Assembly (NCBI GenBank): GCA_016722295.1
Contig: JADKGL010000011.1
Span: 1 to 57,087, forward strand
Source: Saprospiraceae bacterium
GTDB lineage: Bacteria > Bacteroidota > Bacteroidia > Chitinophagales > Saprospiraceae
Length of the DNA stretch: 57,087 bases
Direction: 5' to 3'
The notes beneath the pieces were generated by a model. The model was not told where the DNA came from. It searched no databases and worked only from the letters and a program-made list of their open reading frames with translations. Shown here in pieces: positions 37,739-47,184 of the stretch (within the stretch, counting starts at the first letter, position 1; every line of letters starts with the position of its first letter). Made by a program: the position numbers and the translations under genes.

Positions 37739-37897
37739 AGTTTGTGTTTCAACGAAAATGGTATCAAAAGTATAAAGAAAATTTATTTTCAAAGCTACTA
37801 ATCCTGTTTACATGCTAATTATATGTTTGATTTTGCTCGAATATTCATTAAAACACAATAAAATTAAAGTATTTTAATATTTATTATATAAAATTTG

Positions 37898-37905
37898 TAT
37901 TTTTG
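37898..37905 (+). promoter_or_regulatory. -7 promoter element of the dockerin-like protein gene
   Basis: TATTTTTG at 37898-37905 fits TAnnTTTG, 24 bp before the ATG at 37930. Confidence 0.4.
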
Positions 37906-37929
37906 TAAACAAATAAGAACCAATAGTAT

Positions 37930-39933
37930 ATGAATAACGTAATCACAAAACACCATTTTTTACTTAGTTTTTTATGTTTCAGTTTTCTTAAGCTTTCGGC
38001 ATTTACATTCGTTTGCCCTGGCGATATTACCATTCCATGTGATTCAGATTTGAGTGATTTAAATCGCTACGGGAAAGCATACACAGAACACAATGGATAT
38101 AAGACTTGGGTACACGACTGCAAGGTTGTCTATAAATTAAATGATTGTGGTATTGGGACTATTACAAGAACTTGGGGTGTCGAAGATACTGCTTGGCATT
38201 GGATCACATGTCAGCAAGTAATAACTCTTTCCAATACCAATGTTTTTACATTAAGAGATATCGATTGGCCAGATGATCTAACGATAGAATCATGCGATCC
38301 ATTGACAGATCTTAAGAATTTATCAAAACCTTATAATAGACCATATTATCCAACCAAAGTATGTACTCGTCCTATGTATTCATATTCGGATACCTGGTTT
38401 CGGGTTGATTCTGGTTGTCAAAAACTATTGCGTGAATGGAAAATTCTTGACTGGTGTGTATATGATCCTAAATCATCAGCCCCTAAAGGGATTTTTTCAC
38501 ATACTCAAATCATTAAACTGGTCACATCTGATACAAGCGTGAAACTTCTGGTTAAAAAAGACACTACTGTGTTTGCAACGCTAGATTGCCGCGGTGTAGA
38601 AGTTATTTTTGAACCTGCTAAATTGATTAGCTCATGTAACGTTCCACACACGATTAGAAATACTTCAAATTATTCTAAAGAAAAAAATGCCGATCCAAGT
38701 GGCATTTATCCAGTAGGAAAAACAAGCTTTGAAGTAATTGGTGAGTATGCCTGTGGCAGAGAGATAAAATGTCAGATTACAGTTAATGTTGTTCTAAAAA
38801 TTCCTCCAGTCGCATATTGCCTGCCAGGAGTAATAATCGACCTTATGCCGATAGATACTGATGGAGATGGCAGGGCGGATGAGGGAATGGTTGATGTGTG
38901 GGCATCTGATTTAAATAAGGGAAGCTATCACCCATGTCCAGATAGAAAATTAAAGTATTCGTTCTCTAGTGATACTAGCGATAAAGTAAGAACTTATACC
39001 TGTGATCATGTAGGATTTAATGATGTCGAAATTTGGATCACTGATGATTTGGGTAATCAGTCGTTTTGTAAGACTCGAATCGAGATACAAAAAAACATGA
39101 TAGATGATCCCAAATGTGGTAAGACAAATATTGTTCAAGATCGAGTAGATCTATTTTTAGACATGCAAGATCAATTTGGAAAGAAGGTAACAGATTCGAA
39201 AATTTTTGTTTTGAGTAAATCCATGAATCATAAAGTTAATTCTCAAATTGTGAATGGTAGTTCAATGTTGTTGTTTGAAAAAATTTATAAGGATAATAGT
39301 TATGAAATTGTCACTCAAGATTGTGACTACAATTGGGACAATATTGATCAGAATGATGTAACTGTTTTGACAAATATGTTATCTGGAAAGAAGTACCCTG
39401 AAGACATCAGAATAGCAGCAGATCTTAATGGAAATTATAAAGTGGACATTGATGATTTGACAATTCTAAAATCTATGATCAAATCTAAGAAAACTTTAGG
39501 ATCTGGGGCATGGGTGGTATGTTCTTTTGGGATGACATTAGATGAAATTGGGTTGCACCAGAATTCATATAAAAATGTCACATTACAAGTTTCATCAGAT
39601 TTACATTATAGTATTATTCAAAAAGGAAATCTTGCAATAGAAAAATTCAAACCAACAACTGTAGAACATAAAACTACAATTGATTTAACAGATGGTTTTT
39701 CAGTAACTGGACAGGCTTGCAAAAGAATTTTCTACCGAGCAAATACTGCCAAGTCAAATTCTTTGATATTGAAAATTTATGATCTTCAAGGGAAATCCGT
39801 AGCTAATTTTTCTATTGAAGCTTCTGAAGGATTACTTGAGTTGCCAATTGGAGAAGGAGGTCTTTTTATCTTTTCTTTTGAAGATAAAGACAATTCCGTT
39901 GTTCGTTTTGGTAAGGTTTGGCTTATTAACTAA
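37930..39933 (+). CDS. Large secreted protein with REWKILDWC motif, dockerin-like repeats and T9SS tail
   Basis: 667 residues: signal peptide (ends near SAF), then a Cys-rich region with paired motifs including CPGDITIPCD and KLLREWKILDWCVYD (about 170-185), HYR-like beta repeats to about 385, then a dockerin type I-like pair: NWDNIDQNDVTVLTNML and DLNGNYKVDIDDLTILKSMI, with Asp/Asn spacing of Ca-binding loops. The last 85 residues have a T9SS-type tail (LKIYDLQGKSVANFSIEA...GLFIFSF). Such proteins are surface or matrix proteins of Saprospiria-like bacteria; no cohesin partner is seen here. A second copy of the same family starts at 55692. Confidence 0.78.
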   Translation: MNNVITKHHFLLSFLCFSFLKLSAFTFVCPGDITIPCDSDLSDLNRYGKAYTEHNGYKTWVHDCKVVYKLNDCGIGTITRTWGVEDTAWHWITCQQVITLSNTNVFTLRDIDWPDDLTIESCDPLTDLKNLSKPYNRPYYPTKVCTRPMYSYSDTWFRVDSGCQKLLREWKILDWCVYDPKSSAPKGIFSHTQIIKLVTSDTSVKLLVKKDTTVFATLDCRGVEVIFEPAKLISSCNVPHTIRNTSNYSKEKNADPSGIYPVGKTSFEVIGEYACGREIKCQITVNVVLKIPPVAYCLPGVIIDLMPIDTDGDGRADEGMVDVWASDLNKGSYHPCPDRKLKYSFSSDTSDKVRTYTCDHVGFNDVEIWITDDLGNQSFCKTRIEIQKNMIDDPKCGKTNIVQDRVDLFLDMQDQFGKKVTDSKIFVLSKSMNHKVNSQIVNGSSMLLFEKIYKDNSYEIVTQDCDYNWDNIDQNDVTVLTNMLSGKKYPEDIRIAADLNGNYKVDIDDLTILKSMIKSKKTLGSGAWVVCSFGMTLDEIGLHQNSYKNVTLQVSSDLHYSIIQKGNLAIEKFKPTTVEHKTTIDLTDGFSVTGQACKRIFYRANTAKSNSLILKIYDLQGKSVANFSIEASEGLLELPIGEGGLFIFSFEDKDNSVVRFGKVWLIN

Positions 39934-40195
39934 GTAACGAGCGCAAGACATCGGTTGTGTTGCCATTAGTTGGCAATCCTAATTACCATTATAGAGTCAA
40001 TCAAATTTTATAGCATGATTTTAAATTTTAGCTATAGAACAAATGAGTTAAAAACAACAAAAGAGATTAGTAATAATTGTAGGGTAAGAATAATATAGGG
40101 ATTCAGTTTGTTTTATTTGAAATTACCTTATATTTACGTTTAGATTTTACCTCCATGCCTTTTTGATTGGTTTAATGCATAATTATTTGATTGGC

Positions 40196-41536
40196 ATGAG
40201 GATTATTATTACATACATTTTAGTATCATTATTAGTTATTTGTACAGCGCAAATAACTCAAACCACATTAATCAAGAATCAAAACAGTGCATCACAATTT
40301 CCAATTGAAGATGTTATCAAGGAAAAAAACACCAAAGCATTTGAAACAATACTAGAGGCTCATTTTCATAATTTACAATATTTCAAAAATATTAGGGACT
40401 ATAAAAGTGTAGCAAAGACATACTACAATTTGGGATTGTTGAATTTTGAGATTGGAGAATATTGCTTAGGCCAAAGTTATTTGCAAGAGGCTTTAAAGAT
40501 ATATGATCATCAACTTCTATCAAATGATAGCTTGAAAAAGCTTGTCCTATTATCCATGATGGAATCTTATTGCAGATTGAACCAATATTCAGAATTGAAA
40601 GGGTTGTTGTCTCAATTTAAGGAATATGAGACCCAGGAACTTAGTTTATTTGATGATGCTTTACTTCACTATTTCTACGGTTACCACTATTATTGGCTAG
40701 ATTCATTTAGTTTATCTGAGAAAAAATTTAAAGAAGCAACGTTTCAATTTGAACGATTGAAAGTTATTCCTTGGGTATCCGCGTCAAATTTAGGAATGGC
40801 AGAATTGCATTCTAAAGCCGGAAATTCTAAAATGAGCTTATTTTTTGCTTTGAGAAGTATTGAAAGGGATGAGCATTTATTAAGTGATGAGTTTAAGTGC
40901 TCTGCATTTAAAATACTCTACAAAACCTTTACAGAGGAGAATCAACTAGATGAAGCCATTAGATATATGAATAAATTTCGACAATCTTTTCAAGGATTGA
41001 TTGAGAAGCGAAAATCATTTCTTCATATGGAAAACCATTTTGCAAAAATGGAACAGGAAAAACAAGAAGCTTATGCCGTTTCTAATAAGCGGTTGAATAT
41101 GGAGCTTCAAAGTACAAAGAATAAAATTTTTCTTTTTGTAGTTTTTACGATTATTTTAAGTTTGGTTAGTTTGCTTGTTTTTAGTATTTATAAACAACAG
41201 AAAAAGTATTCTAAGGAATTAAATGAAATGAAAAAGACTCTAAGTTTGGGCAATAGTGCTTTGCAAAAAAGTATTAAAAAGCTTGAAAAATCCAATTCTG
41301 ATCTCAAGTATTTTTCTAAAATTATTGCTCATGATTTGAATCATCCATTACTTACGATTTTGGGTTACTCAAATATAATTTATAAGGAGAATAAGATGAA
41401 ATTGAATGAATATGAAATAGAAATGATTTTGAATATTATCAATAACTCAACGTCTATGAGCAATTCTATCAATGAATTGCTTCATAAAAGCTTTCCAATG
41501 CTAGAGAAAGATCAAGTCAAGTTACGTCATGATTGA
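40196..41536 (+). CDS. TPR sensor protein with HisKA domain but no HATPase
   Basis: I start at ATG 40196 rather than the TTG 33 bp upstream, because it begins the signal peptide MRIIITYILVSLLVICTAQ; length 446 residues. A periplasmic TPR-like region (about 60-290) precedes one membrane helix (KIFLFVVFTIILSLVSLLVF), a coiled-coil linker, and a HisKA domain with the phospho-acceptor in IIAHDLNHPLLTI (His codon at 41330). The protein ends 68 codons from that His, inside the second HisKA helix region, so there is no ATP-binding domain. The next gene starts 3 bp after the stop and is a kinase-like protein with the opposite defect. A companion role is inference. Confidence 0.82.
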   Translation: MRIIITYILVSLLVICTAQITQTTLIKNQNSASQFPIEDVIKEKNTKAFETILEAHFHNLQYFKNIRDYKSVAKTYYNLGLLNFEIGEYCLGQSYLQEALKIYDHQLLSNDSLKKLVLLSMMESYCRLNQYSELKGLLSQFKEYETQELSLFDDALLHYFYGYHYYWLDSFSLSEKKFKEATFQFERLKVIPWVSASNLGMAELHSKAGNSKMSLFFALRSIERDEHLLSDEFKCSAFKILYKTFTEENQLDEAIRYMNKFRQSFQGLIEKRKSFLHMENHFAKMEQEKQEAYAVSNKRLNMELQSTKNKIFLFVVFTIILSLVSLLVFSIYKQQKKYSKELNEMKKTLSLGNSALQKSIKKLEKSNSDLKYFSKIIAHDLNHPLLTILGYSNIIYKENKMKLNEYEIEMILNIINNSTSMSNSINELLHKSFPMLEKDQVKLRHD

Positions 41537-41539
41537 TAT

Positions 41540-43705
41540 ATGATGAGGAGAAAACTTCTATTGTTGAATTTGTTATTTTGGTGTGGCCAGATTTCAATTA
41601 CATACGGTCAGAATTTGGATAGTCTCATTCTGCTTTCAGATGATGATAGTATTTCGTATAATGAAAGATTGGCGAGTATTGGCAAAGTAATTAAAGTTTA
41701 TAAACAGGATTTTCATTTTAAATATTTTCCTAAACTGCTTTCTTTTGAGCCTATTGTTGGAAAGTGCTTTTCAACTGAAGCTCAAATAGAATATTATAGC
41801 AAATTGTATTTTTATTACTTGACTTCATATAAGTTAGATTCTTGTAAGTTGTATTTAGATAAATTTCAAACTATTGCAATCAAAAGCAAAAGTGAAAAAT
41901 GGATAGCTACATTGAATTTTCGACGTGCTACATTTTTAGGTTTACATTTTAAGGATAGTGCAATTATAGAAATGGATAAAGCACTCAAGTATTATAAATC
42001 TGTTCAGAATTATTCAATGTTGGGAAGTTGTTATATAAATTTAGCAACGATATACCGCAAATATGATTTACCACAATCTGCTGAATATAATTATTTAGCT
42101 ATGAAATATTTGGAAAAAGCTTGTTCTTCCATAGATGAATCAAGAGCACATAATAATTTAGCAATTATCTTTTTAGATATTGGTTTACCTAAAGAAGCCG
42201 CCAATCATTTGTTTAAAGCTTATGCTTTAGTTCGTGGTAATTCTAATGTTAGGCTCGAAGTATTATATCTCAATAATTTGGTAAGCGCACTTCTTGAATT
42301 GAATGATTTCGAATCTGCAAAAATCTACTCTGATTTGGTTTTTAAAATTGCAAATTTTACAAATTATCCAATGTATTTAATGTATTCGCACATTAATAAT
42401 GCTAATTTATATTATAAATTGAATTTGCAAAGTCAAGCAATAGATGAAATTGTTTTTATGGATTCTCTACATAAAGCAAATACTTTTGGTGGCGAAGTTT
42501 TGGCAAAATTTAAGTTGATTGAAGCCCAAGTTTATTCAACTAAATTTGAGCATGATATTGTAATTAATTCATGTTTGACAGGTTTAGTGCATACGACTGC
42601 ACAGCATAATATTATGAGATTAAAGTTTTATGATTTATTATATAAATCATATGGCGCCAAAGGTCTCAAAGAAGATGCAGCAAATTATTTACGAAAATTT
42701 ATTGATACTGAAGAACTTGAAGCGCAAAATGCGAATTCGTCTTTTATATTGCGCTCTGAACTTGATTTTAATTTTAAAAAAATCGATCGTGAGTTTGCAA
42801 TGAAGGAATCAATGAGTAAGCAAATTTTAAAAATTGAAGCTAAAAAATTTGCATATATATATATAGTATTTTTAGGGTTGATCGTGATATTAATATTTAT
42901 TTTATCATTATACTATTTGAAGAAATCTCAATCAAAATCATTACTTGATACAAATGAACAAATATCGAATGTAAACGAATCATTAAAGACCATTAATTCA
43001 AAATTGGAAACTTCGAATCAAGAATTATTGAATTTAGCAAAGAGTCTTTCTTTTAAATTGGAAGAACCTTTGCAGGCTATTGAAGCAGCGTCTAAAGAAT
43101 TATGCGATTTGACTAGCAGTAAAATAAATGATACATCTCGTGAACAACTTAATAGAATTAGCTCAAGTTCAAAGCGAATGCATGGTATGATACATCATTT
43201 GTTTAGTTTGTCTGTAATAGATGGCTCTATTAAATTTGATATTGTATCTATGAGTGAATTGTATGTTACAGTTCAAGAAGTTTGTTATGAATTAGTAAAA
43301 TCTTCAGGAGCAACAATCGTTTATAAGCATTCAGATGAGATCGTATTTTGCGATAAGTTTTTAGTGAGTCAAGTTTTTCAGAATATTATTGCAAATGCAA
43401 TAAAGTACTCTCAAAAGGAAGTTAGTCCATTTATTAAAATTGGTGTAGTGCCGGAGAGGCAGATAGATTTTCTCACAGTATATGTTTCAGATAATGGGAT
43501 AGGAATATCGGAGGATTATTTTGAGTTTATTTTTAGCCCCTTTAAAAAAATAGATAATTCTGATGAAAAAAGTTTTGGTATTGGACTTTCTACATGCAAG
43601 AGAATTATTGAAGGTTTTGGAGGCAAAATATGGGTTGAATCAGTTTTGAACGAAGGATCAACTTTTTATTTTCAGCTTCCGGTTTCGAATATTAGTCCTG
43701 ATTAG
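41540..43705 (+). CDS. TPR histidine-kinase-like protein with intact HATPase but no H-box His
   Basis: 721 residues: signal peptide (MRRKLLLLNLLFWCGQISITYG), TPR repeats (about 60-400), membrane helix (about 435-458), coiled coil, a degenerate HisKA, and a full HATPase domain. The H-box reads KSLSFKLEEPLQAI: the His-Asp pair of normal AxHDLxxPL is replaced by Phe505-Lys506. The ATPase part has N-box NIIANAIKYS, G1 DNGIGIS, F-box FEFIFSPF and G2 GIGLSTCKRII. It could phosphorylate the preceding protein in trans. Without that partner it would be a pseudokinase of unclear output. No response regulator is adjacent. Confidence 0.85.
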   Translation: MMRRKLLLLNLLFWCGQISITYGQNLDSLILLSDDDSISYNERLASIGKVIKVYKQDFHFKYFPKLLSFEPIVGKCFSTEAQIEYYSKLYFYYLTSYKLDSCKLYLDKFQTIAIKSKSEKWIATLNFRRATFLGLHFKDSAIIEMDKALKYYKSVQNYSMLGSCYINLATIYRKYDLPQSAEYNYLAMKYLEKACSSIDESRAHNNLAIIFLDIGLPKEAANHLFKAYALVRGNSNVRLEVLYLNNLVSALLELNDFESAKIYSDLVFKIANFTNYPMYLMYSHINNANLYYKLNLQSQAIDEIVFMDSLHKANTFGGEVLAKFKLIEAQVYSTKFEHDIVINSCLTGLVHTTAQHNIMRLKFYDLLYKSYGAKGLKEDAANYLRKFIDTEELEAQNANSSFILRSELDFNFKKIDREFAMKESMSKQILKIEAKKFAYIYIVFLGLIVILIFILSLYYLKKSQSKSLLDTNEQISNVNESLKTINSKLETSNQELLNLAKSLSFKLEEPLQAIEAASKELCDLTSSKINDTSREQLNRISSSSKRMHGMIHHLFSLSVIDGSIKFDIVSMSELYVTVQEVCYELVKSSGATIVYKHSDEIVFCDKFLVSQVFQNIIANAIKYSQKEVSPFIKIGVVPERQIDFLTVYVSDNGIGISEDYFEFIFSPFKKIDNSDEKSFGIGLSTCKRIIEGFGGKIWVESVLNEGSTFYFQLPVSNISPD

Positions 43706-43708
43706 TTT

Positions 43709-43950
43709 GTAATTAGTAGTTAGTTGTTAGTAATTAGTAGTTAGTCATTAGTCATTAGTTGTTAGTAATTAGTTGTTAGTAATTAGTTGTTAGTAATTAG
43801 TAGTTAGTTCATTAGTAATTAGTCATTAGTCAAAACACAAAATCTTTTAAAGGCTCATTGCATTTTTACTTTATAACTTTCCACTTACAACTTACAACTT
43901 TCCACTTCCAACTTCCAACTATTAACTATTAACTATTATCTATTAACTAT
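43709..43950. repeat. Intergenic tract with inverted low-complexity arms
   Basis: The left arm (43709-43835) is a run of TTAGTAATTAGT/TTAGTAGTTAGT/TTAGTTGTTAGT units; the right arm (about 43868-43950) is made of ACTTTCCACTT, ACTTACAACTT and ACTATTAACT units. The arms are roughly complementary, so the + strand could fold into a long imperfect hairpin. It lies exactly between convergent genes (the kinase pair and sdhA), so it may act as a bidirectional terminator, or be a scar of a lost gene such as sdhB. Confidence 0.75.
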
Positions 43951-45950
43951 TTATACTCCCTCGCTTTCAACTGAATATTTTCAAAAACCAAATCTTCTTT
44001 GATCATTTCAGGTTCTATGTTGAGATTGGTCCACAGCCATCTTGCGACGTATTTGTAATGCTCATCATCGCGTTTTGCTTCACCTCCTGCTTCTTGATAT
44101 TCTTCACGGAAGTGGCCGCCGCATGATTCATTTCTTTCAAGGGCATCAAGGATCATCAATTCGCCAAGTTCCATAAAGTCTGCTACTCGCATGGCTTTTT
44201 CCAATTCAGGATTAAAGTCATTCATGGATCCTGGAACAAATACATCACTCCAAAATTCTTTTCGAAGATCTTGGACTAATTTTCTTGCAGTGCGCAGACC
44301 TTCAGCTGTTCTTGCCATACCGCAATAATCCCACATGATCTTTCCTAACTTTTTATGGAGAGATTCGACTGATTGATTTCCTTTTACAGCAAGTAATTTT
44401 TCCAAAGTAGATCTTACATTATTTTCTGCTTCGATAAACTCTGGCTGGTTTGTATCGATCTGTGGTGTTCGTATTTCATTTGACAAAAATACCCCTATCG
44501 TATATGGTAATACAAAATATCCATCTGCCAATCCTTGCATCAATGCAGAAGCGCCAAGACGGTTTGCACCGTGATCAGAAAAATTGCATTCACCTGTAGC
44601 GAATAAGCCTGGGATATTTGTTTCTAAATTATAATCTACCCATAAGCCACCCATTGTGTAGTGGACTGCAGGATATATTTTCATTGGTGTTTTGTATGGA
44701 TTTTCTCCTGTGATTTTTTCATACATTTCGAAGAGGTTTCCATATTTTTCTTCTACCTCTTTTTCTCCAAGTTCTTTTATTTTTTTATCGTCTGGATTAT
44801 GAAGACCTAATACATTTGCTTTAGATTTTCCATATCGCGTGATTGCTGCTCCAAAATCTAAAAATACTGCTAAGCCAGTAGGACTCACTCCATGACCTTT
44901 ATCACATTCTACTTTTGCGGCACGTGATGCGACGTCACGAGGAACTAAATTACCAAACGCAGGATATCTTCTCTCTAGGAAATAATCGCGATCAGCTTCT
45001 GGAATATCTGCTCCAGTTTTTTTGCCTTTTTGAATTGCTTGTGCATCTTCTATCTTTTTTGGTACCCATACCCGTCCATCATTTCGAAGTGATTCTGACA
45101 TCAAGGTTAATTTGGATTGATAGTCACCTGATACAGGAATACAAGTCGGATGAATTTGTGTAAAACAAGGGTTGGCCATCAAGGCGCCACGTTTTACAGA
45201 TTTCCATGCTGCTGTGACATTGCAACCCATTGCATTGGTAGATAAATAAAACACATTGCCATAACCACCCGTACCTAATACTACTGCATGTGCACCAAAT
45301 CGTTCTATCTTTCCATTTAATAGATTTCTAGCAATGATTCCTCTCGCTTTTCCATCAACGATCACAAGATCCAACATCTCATGTCTATTATACATTTTAA
45401 CTGTACCCAATGATATTTGACGAGATAGAGACTGATATGCTCCAATTAGAAGTTGTTGTCCAGTCTGTCCACGAGCATAAAATGTACGTGAGACTTGAAC
45501 ACCTCCAAAGGATCTGTTTTCTAGCAATCCACCATATTCTCTAGCGAATGGCACGCCTTGTGCTACCGCTTGATCGATGATAGCTGTACTCACTTCAGCG
45601 AGTCGATGTACGTTGGCTTCACGGGCTCTATAATCACCTCCTTTTATAGTATCGTAAAACAATCTATAGACTGAATCACCATCATTTTGATAATTTTTTG
45701 CAGCATTGATACCACCTTGCGCAGCGATACTGTGCGCTCTTCGCGGACTGTCATGAAAGGTAAAGCAATGGACATTATATCCCAACTCTCCAAGACTTGC
45801 AGCGGCTGCGGCTCCAGCTAAACCGGATCCCACAACTATAATGTCAATCCTTCTTTTATTAGCAGGAGAAACCAATGGAATACTTGATTTGTATTTTGTC
45901 CATTTGGTGTTCAAATCTCCCTGTGGTATTTTAGAATCTATATTTTTCAT
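43947..45950 (-). CDS. sdhA: Succinate dehydrogenase/fumarate reductase flavoprotein subunit
   Basis: 667 residues. FAD-binding VVGSGLAGAAAAASLGELG near residue 35, RRAHSIAAQGGINAAKN carrying the His that binds FAD covalently, and catalytic HPTCIP and the capping-domain/active-site segments (HYTMGG, GANRLGASALMQGL) are present. It oxidises succinate in the TCA cycle or reduces fumarate. In Bacteroidota sdhC-sdhA-sdhB is the usual order. Here sdhC lies upstream beyond an inserted gene, and no sdhB follows. frdA is an equally fair symbol. Confidence 0.95.
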   Translation of the reverse strand: MKNIDSKIPQGDLNTKWTKYKSSIPLVSPANKRRIDIIVVGSGLAGAAAAASLGELGYNVHCFTFHDSPRRAHSIAAQGGINAAKNYQNDGDSVYRLFYDTIKGGDYRAREANVHRLAEVSTAIIDQAVAQGVPFAREYGGLLENRSFGGVQVSRTFYARGQTGQQLLIGAYQSLSRQISLGTVKMYNRHEMLDLVIVDGKARGIIARNLLNGKIERFGAHAVVLGTGGYGNVFYLSTNAMGCNVTAAWKSVKRGALMANPCFTQIHPTCIPVSGDYQSKLTLMSESLRNDGRVWVPKKIEDAQAIQKGKKTGADIPEADRDYFLERRYPAFGNLVPRDVASRAAKVECDKGHGVSPTGLAVFLDFGAAITRYGKSKANVLGLHNPDDKKIKELGEKEVEEKYGNLFEMYEKITGENPYKTPMKIYPAVHYTMGGLWVDYNLETNIPGLFATGECNFSDHGANRLGASALMQGLADGYFVLPYTIGVFLSNEIRTPQIDTNQPEFIEAENNVRSTLEKLLAVKGNQSVESLHKKLGKIMWDYCGMARTAEGLRTARKLVQDLRKEFWSDVFVPGSMNDFNPELEKAMRVADFMELGELMILDALERNESCGGHFREEYQEAGGEAKRDDEHYKYVARWLWTNLNIEPEMIKEDLVFENIQLKAREYK

Positions 45951-45960
45951 TTTTTTAAAA

Positions 45961-46005
45961 TTAGTAATGAGTAAAAAGTAGAAAGTAAAAAGTAAAAAGA
46001 ATTTT
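45961..46005. repeat. Low-complexity tract, arm 1 of the four-helix-gene flanks
   Basis: Units of AGTAAAAAGTAGAAAGT then AAAAAGT. Its reverse complement is like the units at 46388-46500, so the four-helix gene lies between inverted tracts. Confidence 0.7.
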
Positions 46006-46009
46006 TGTT

Positions 46010-46372
46010 TTACTTTTTGACTGTTCTATCTAATGATTTAATCAATCCTTTTATTATTTTTGAAATTTCTTCAGATTTATCAATTAAATTTAATTTTTTT
46101 TCTTCGTTAATATATTCTAATTTATTTGCCAAATACAGCATAGATCTTAATTCACTACAAGAACCTGCTGAAATAAATAAAAACCTCACAAATTCCTTAT
46201 TTGAAGATCTATCAAATCCTTCAGCTATATTATTTGAAATTGATACAGCAGCTCGGCATATTTGATCTTTAAAACCAAAATCTTTTAAATTTGAAAATTC
46301 TTTATAAATAGAAAATGCAATTTCTTGTGATTTTTGCCAAGCAATTATATCTTCAAATTTATTTATTTTCAT
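46010..46372 (-). CDS. Four-helix-bundle protein (23S rRNA intervening-sequence/S23 family)
   Basis: 120 residues. Motifs FEDIIAWQKSQE, QICRAAVSISNNIAEGFDR and SAGSCSELRSMLYLA are those of the four-helix-bundle family first known from ORFs in 23S rRNA intervening sequences. The family forms pentameric helical bundles; function is uncertain. Here it lies in the middle of the sdhC-sdhA operon, on the same strand, flanked on both sides by low-complexity tracts in inverted orientation. Confidence 0.9.
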   Translation of the reverse strand: MKINKFEDIIAWQKSQEIAFSIYKEFSNLKDFGFKDQICRAAVSISNNIAEGFDRSSNKEFVRFLFISAGSCSELRSMLYLANKLEYINEEKKLNLIDKSEEISKIIKGLIKSLDRTVKK

Positions 46373-46387
46373 CTATATTATATTTCC

Positions 46388-46500
46388 AAGTTCCTTTCAC
46401 TTTCCACTTCTTTCTACTTTCACTTTTCTTTCCACTTTCTACTTTCTACTTACCACTTTCTACTTTCCACTTTCTACTTTCTACTTACCACTTTCCACTT
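46388..46500. repeat. Low-complexity tract, arm 2 of the four-helix-gene flanks
   Basis: Units such as CTTTCTACTTTCCACTTTC and CTACTTACCACTTTC, ending at the sdhC stop. Pyrimidine-rich on the + strand, opposite in sense to the 45961-46005 tract. Confidence 0.8.
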
Positions 46501-47184
46501 TTACCTATTCAAAAACATCCAAATCGGAATAAGTGCAAATCCAATTGGAATGAGAATCGAATATATGAGACCAATGAATTTAATCAATGGTGTGTATTTT
46601 TTATGGTTGATGCCTAGTGATTGAAAAGCACTGCTGAATCCATGTGCTAAGTGAAAAGCTAGGATCGCCATACTGATCACATAAAATAGAACGAATCCAA
46701 TATTGCCAAAAACTTCATAACATGGTTTGTATAAATCAGCAATAGGGTGGTCCATTCCAGCTACGGTAACCATTTCCAAAGTCCCCATTTTCATTTGCAA
46801 CCAAAATTGGTATAAGTGAATTAAGATAAACACAAAGATGATGGCGCCAAAATGCATCATGTATCTTGAAGCCCAGTGTTGTCCTGTGTTAGTAGCAACG
46901 GCATATCCAGTTCCTTTGGCACTGCGATTGCGGAAAAATAATTTTGTTCCTTGAATTGCATGGATTAATATGGTAATGTACAATGTGTAGGATACTATTT
47001 TGATCAGTGGATTATGGGTCATAAAGTAGCCATAACTATTGAAGGCAATGCCGCCATCAGATTTTAATAACTGTAAATTTCCGATAAGATGTATCAGTAA
47101 AAATATTATCAAAAACAAGCCTGATAAACTCATTATAATTTTTTGACCAATCGACGATCCAATAAACTTGCCTGCCCAACTCAT
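46501..47184 (-). CDS. sdhC: Succinate dehydrogenase cytochrome b subunit
   Basis: 227 residues with five membrane segments (SLSGLFLIIFLLIHLIGNL; SYTLYITILIHAIQG; MHFGAIIFVFILIHLYQFW; GNIGFVLFYVISMAILAFHLAHG; KFIGLIYSILIPIGFALIPI). Several helix His residues fit the di-heme b558 subunit type of Bacteroidota. It anchors SdhAB and passes electrons to the quinone pool. Confidence 0.93.
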   Translation of the reverse strand: MSWAGKFIGSSIGQKIIMSLSGLFLIIFLLIHLIGNLQLLKSDGGIAFNSYGYFMTHNPLIKIVSYTLYITILIHAIQGTKLFFRNRSAKGTGYAVATNTGQHWASRYMMHFGAIIFVFILIHLYQFWLQMKMGTLEMVTVAGMDHPIADLYKPCYEVFGNIGFVLFYVISMAILAFHLAHGFSSAFQSLGINHKKYTPLIKFIGLIYSILIPIGFALIPIWMFLNR

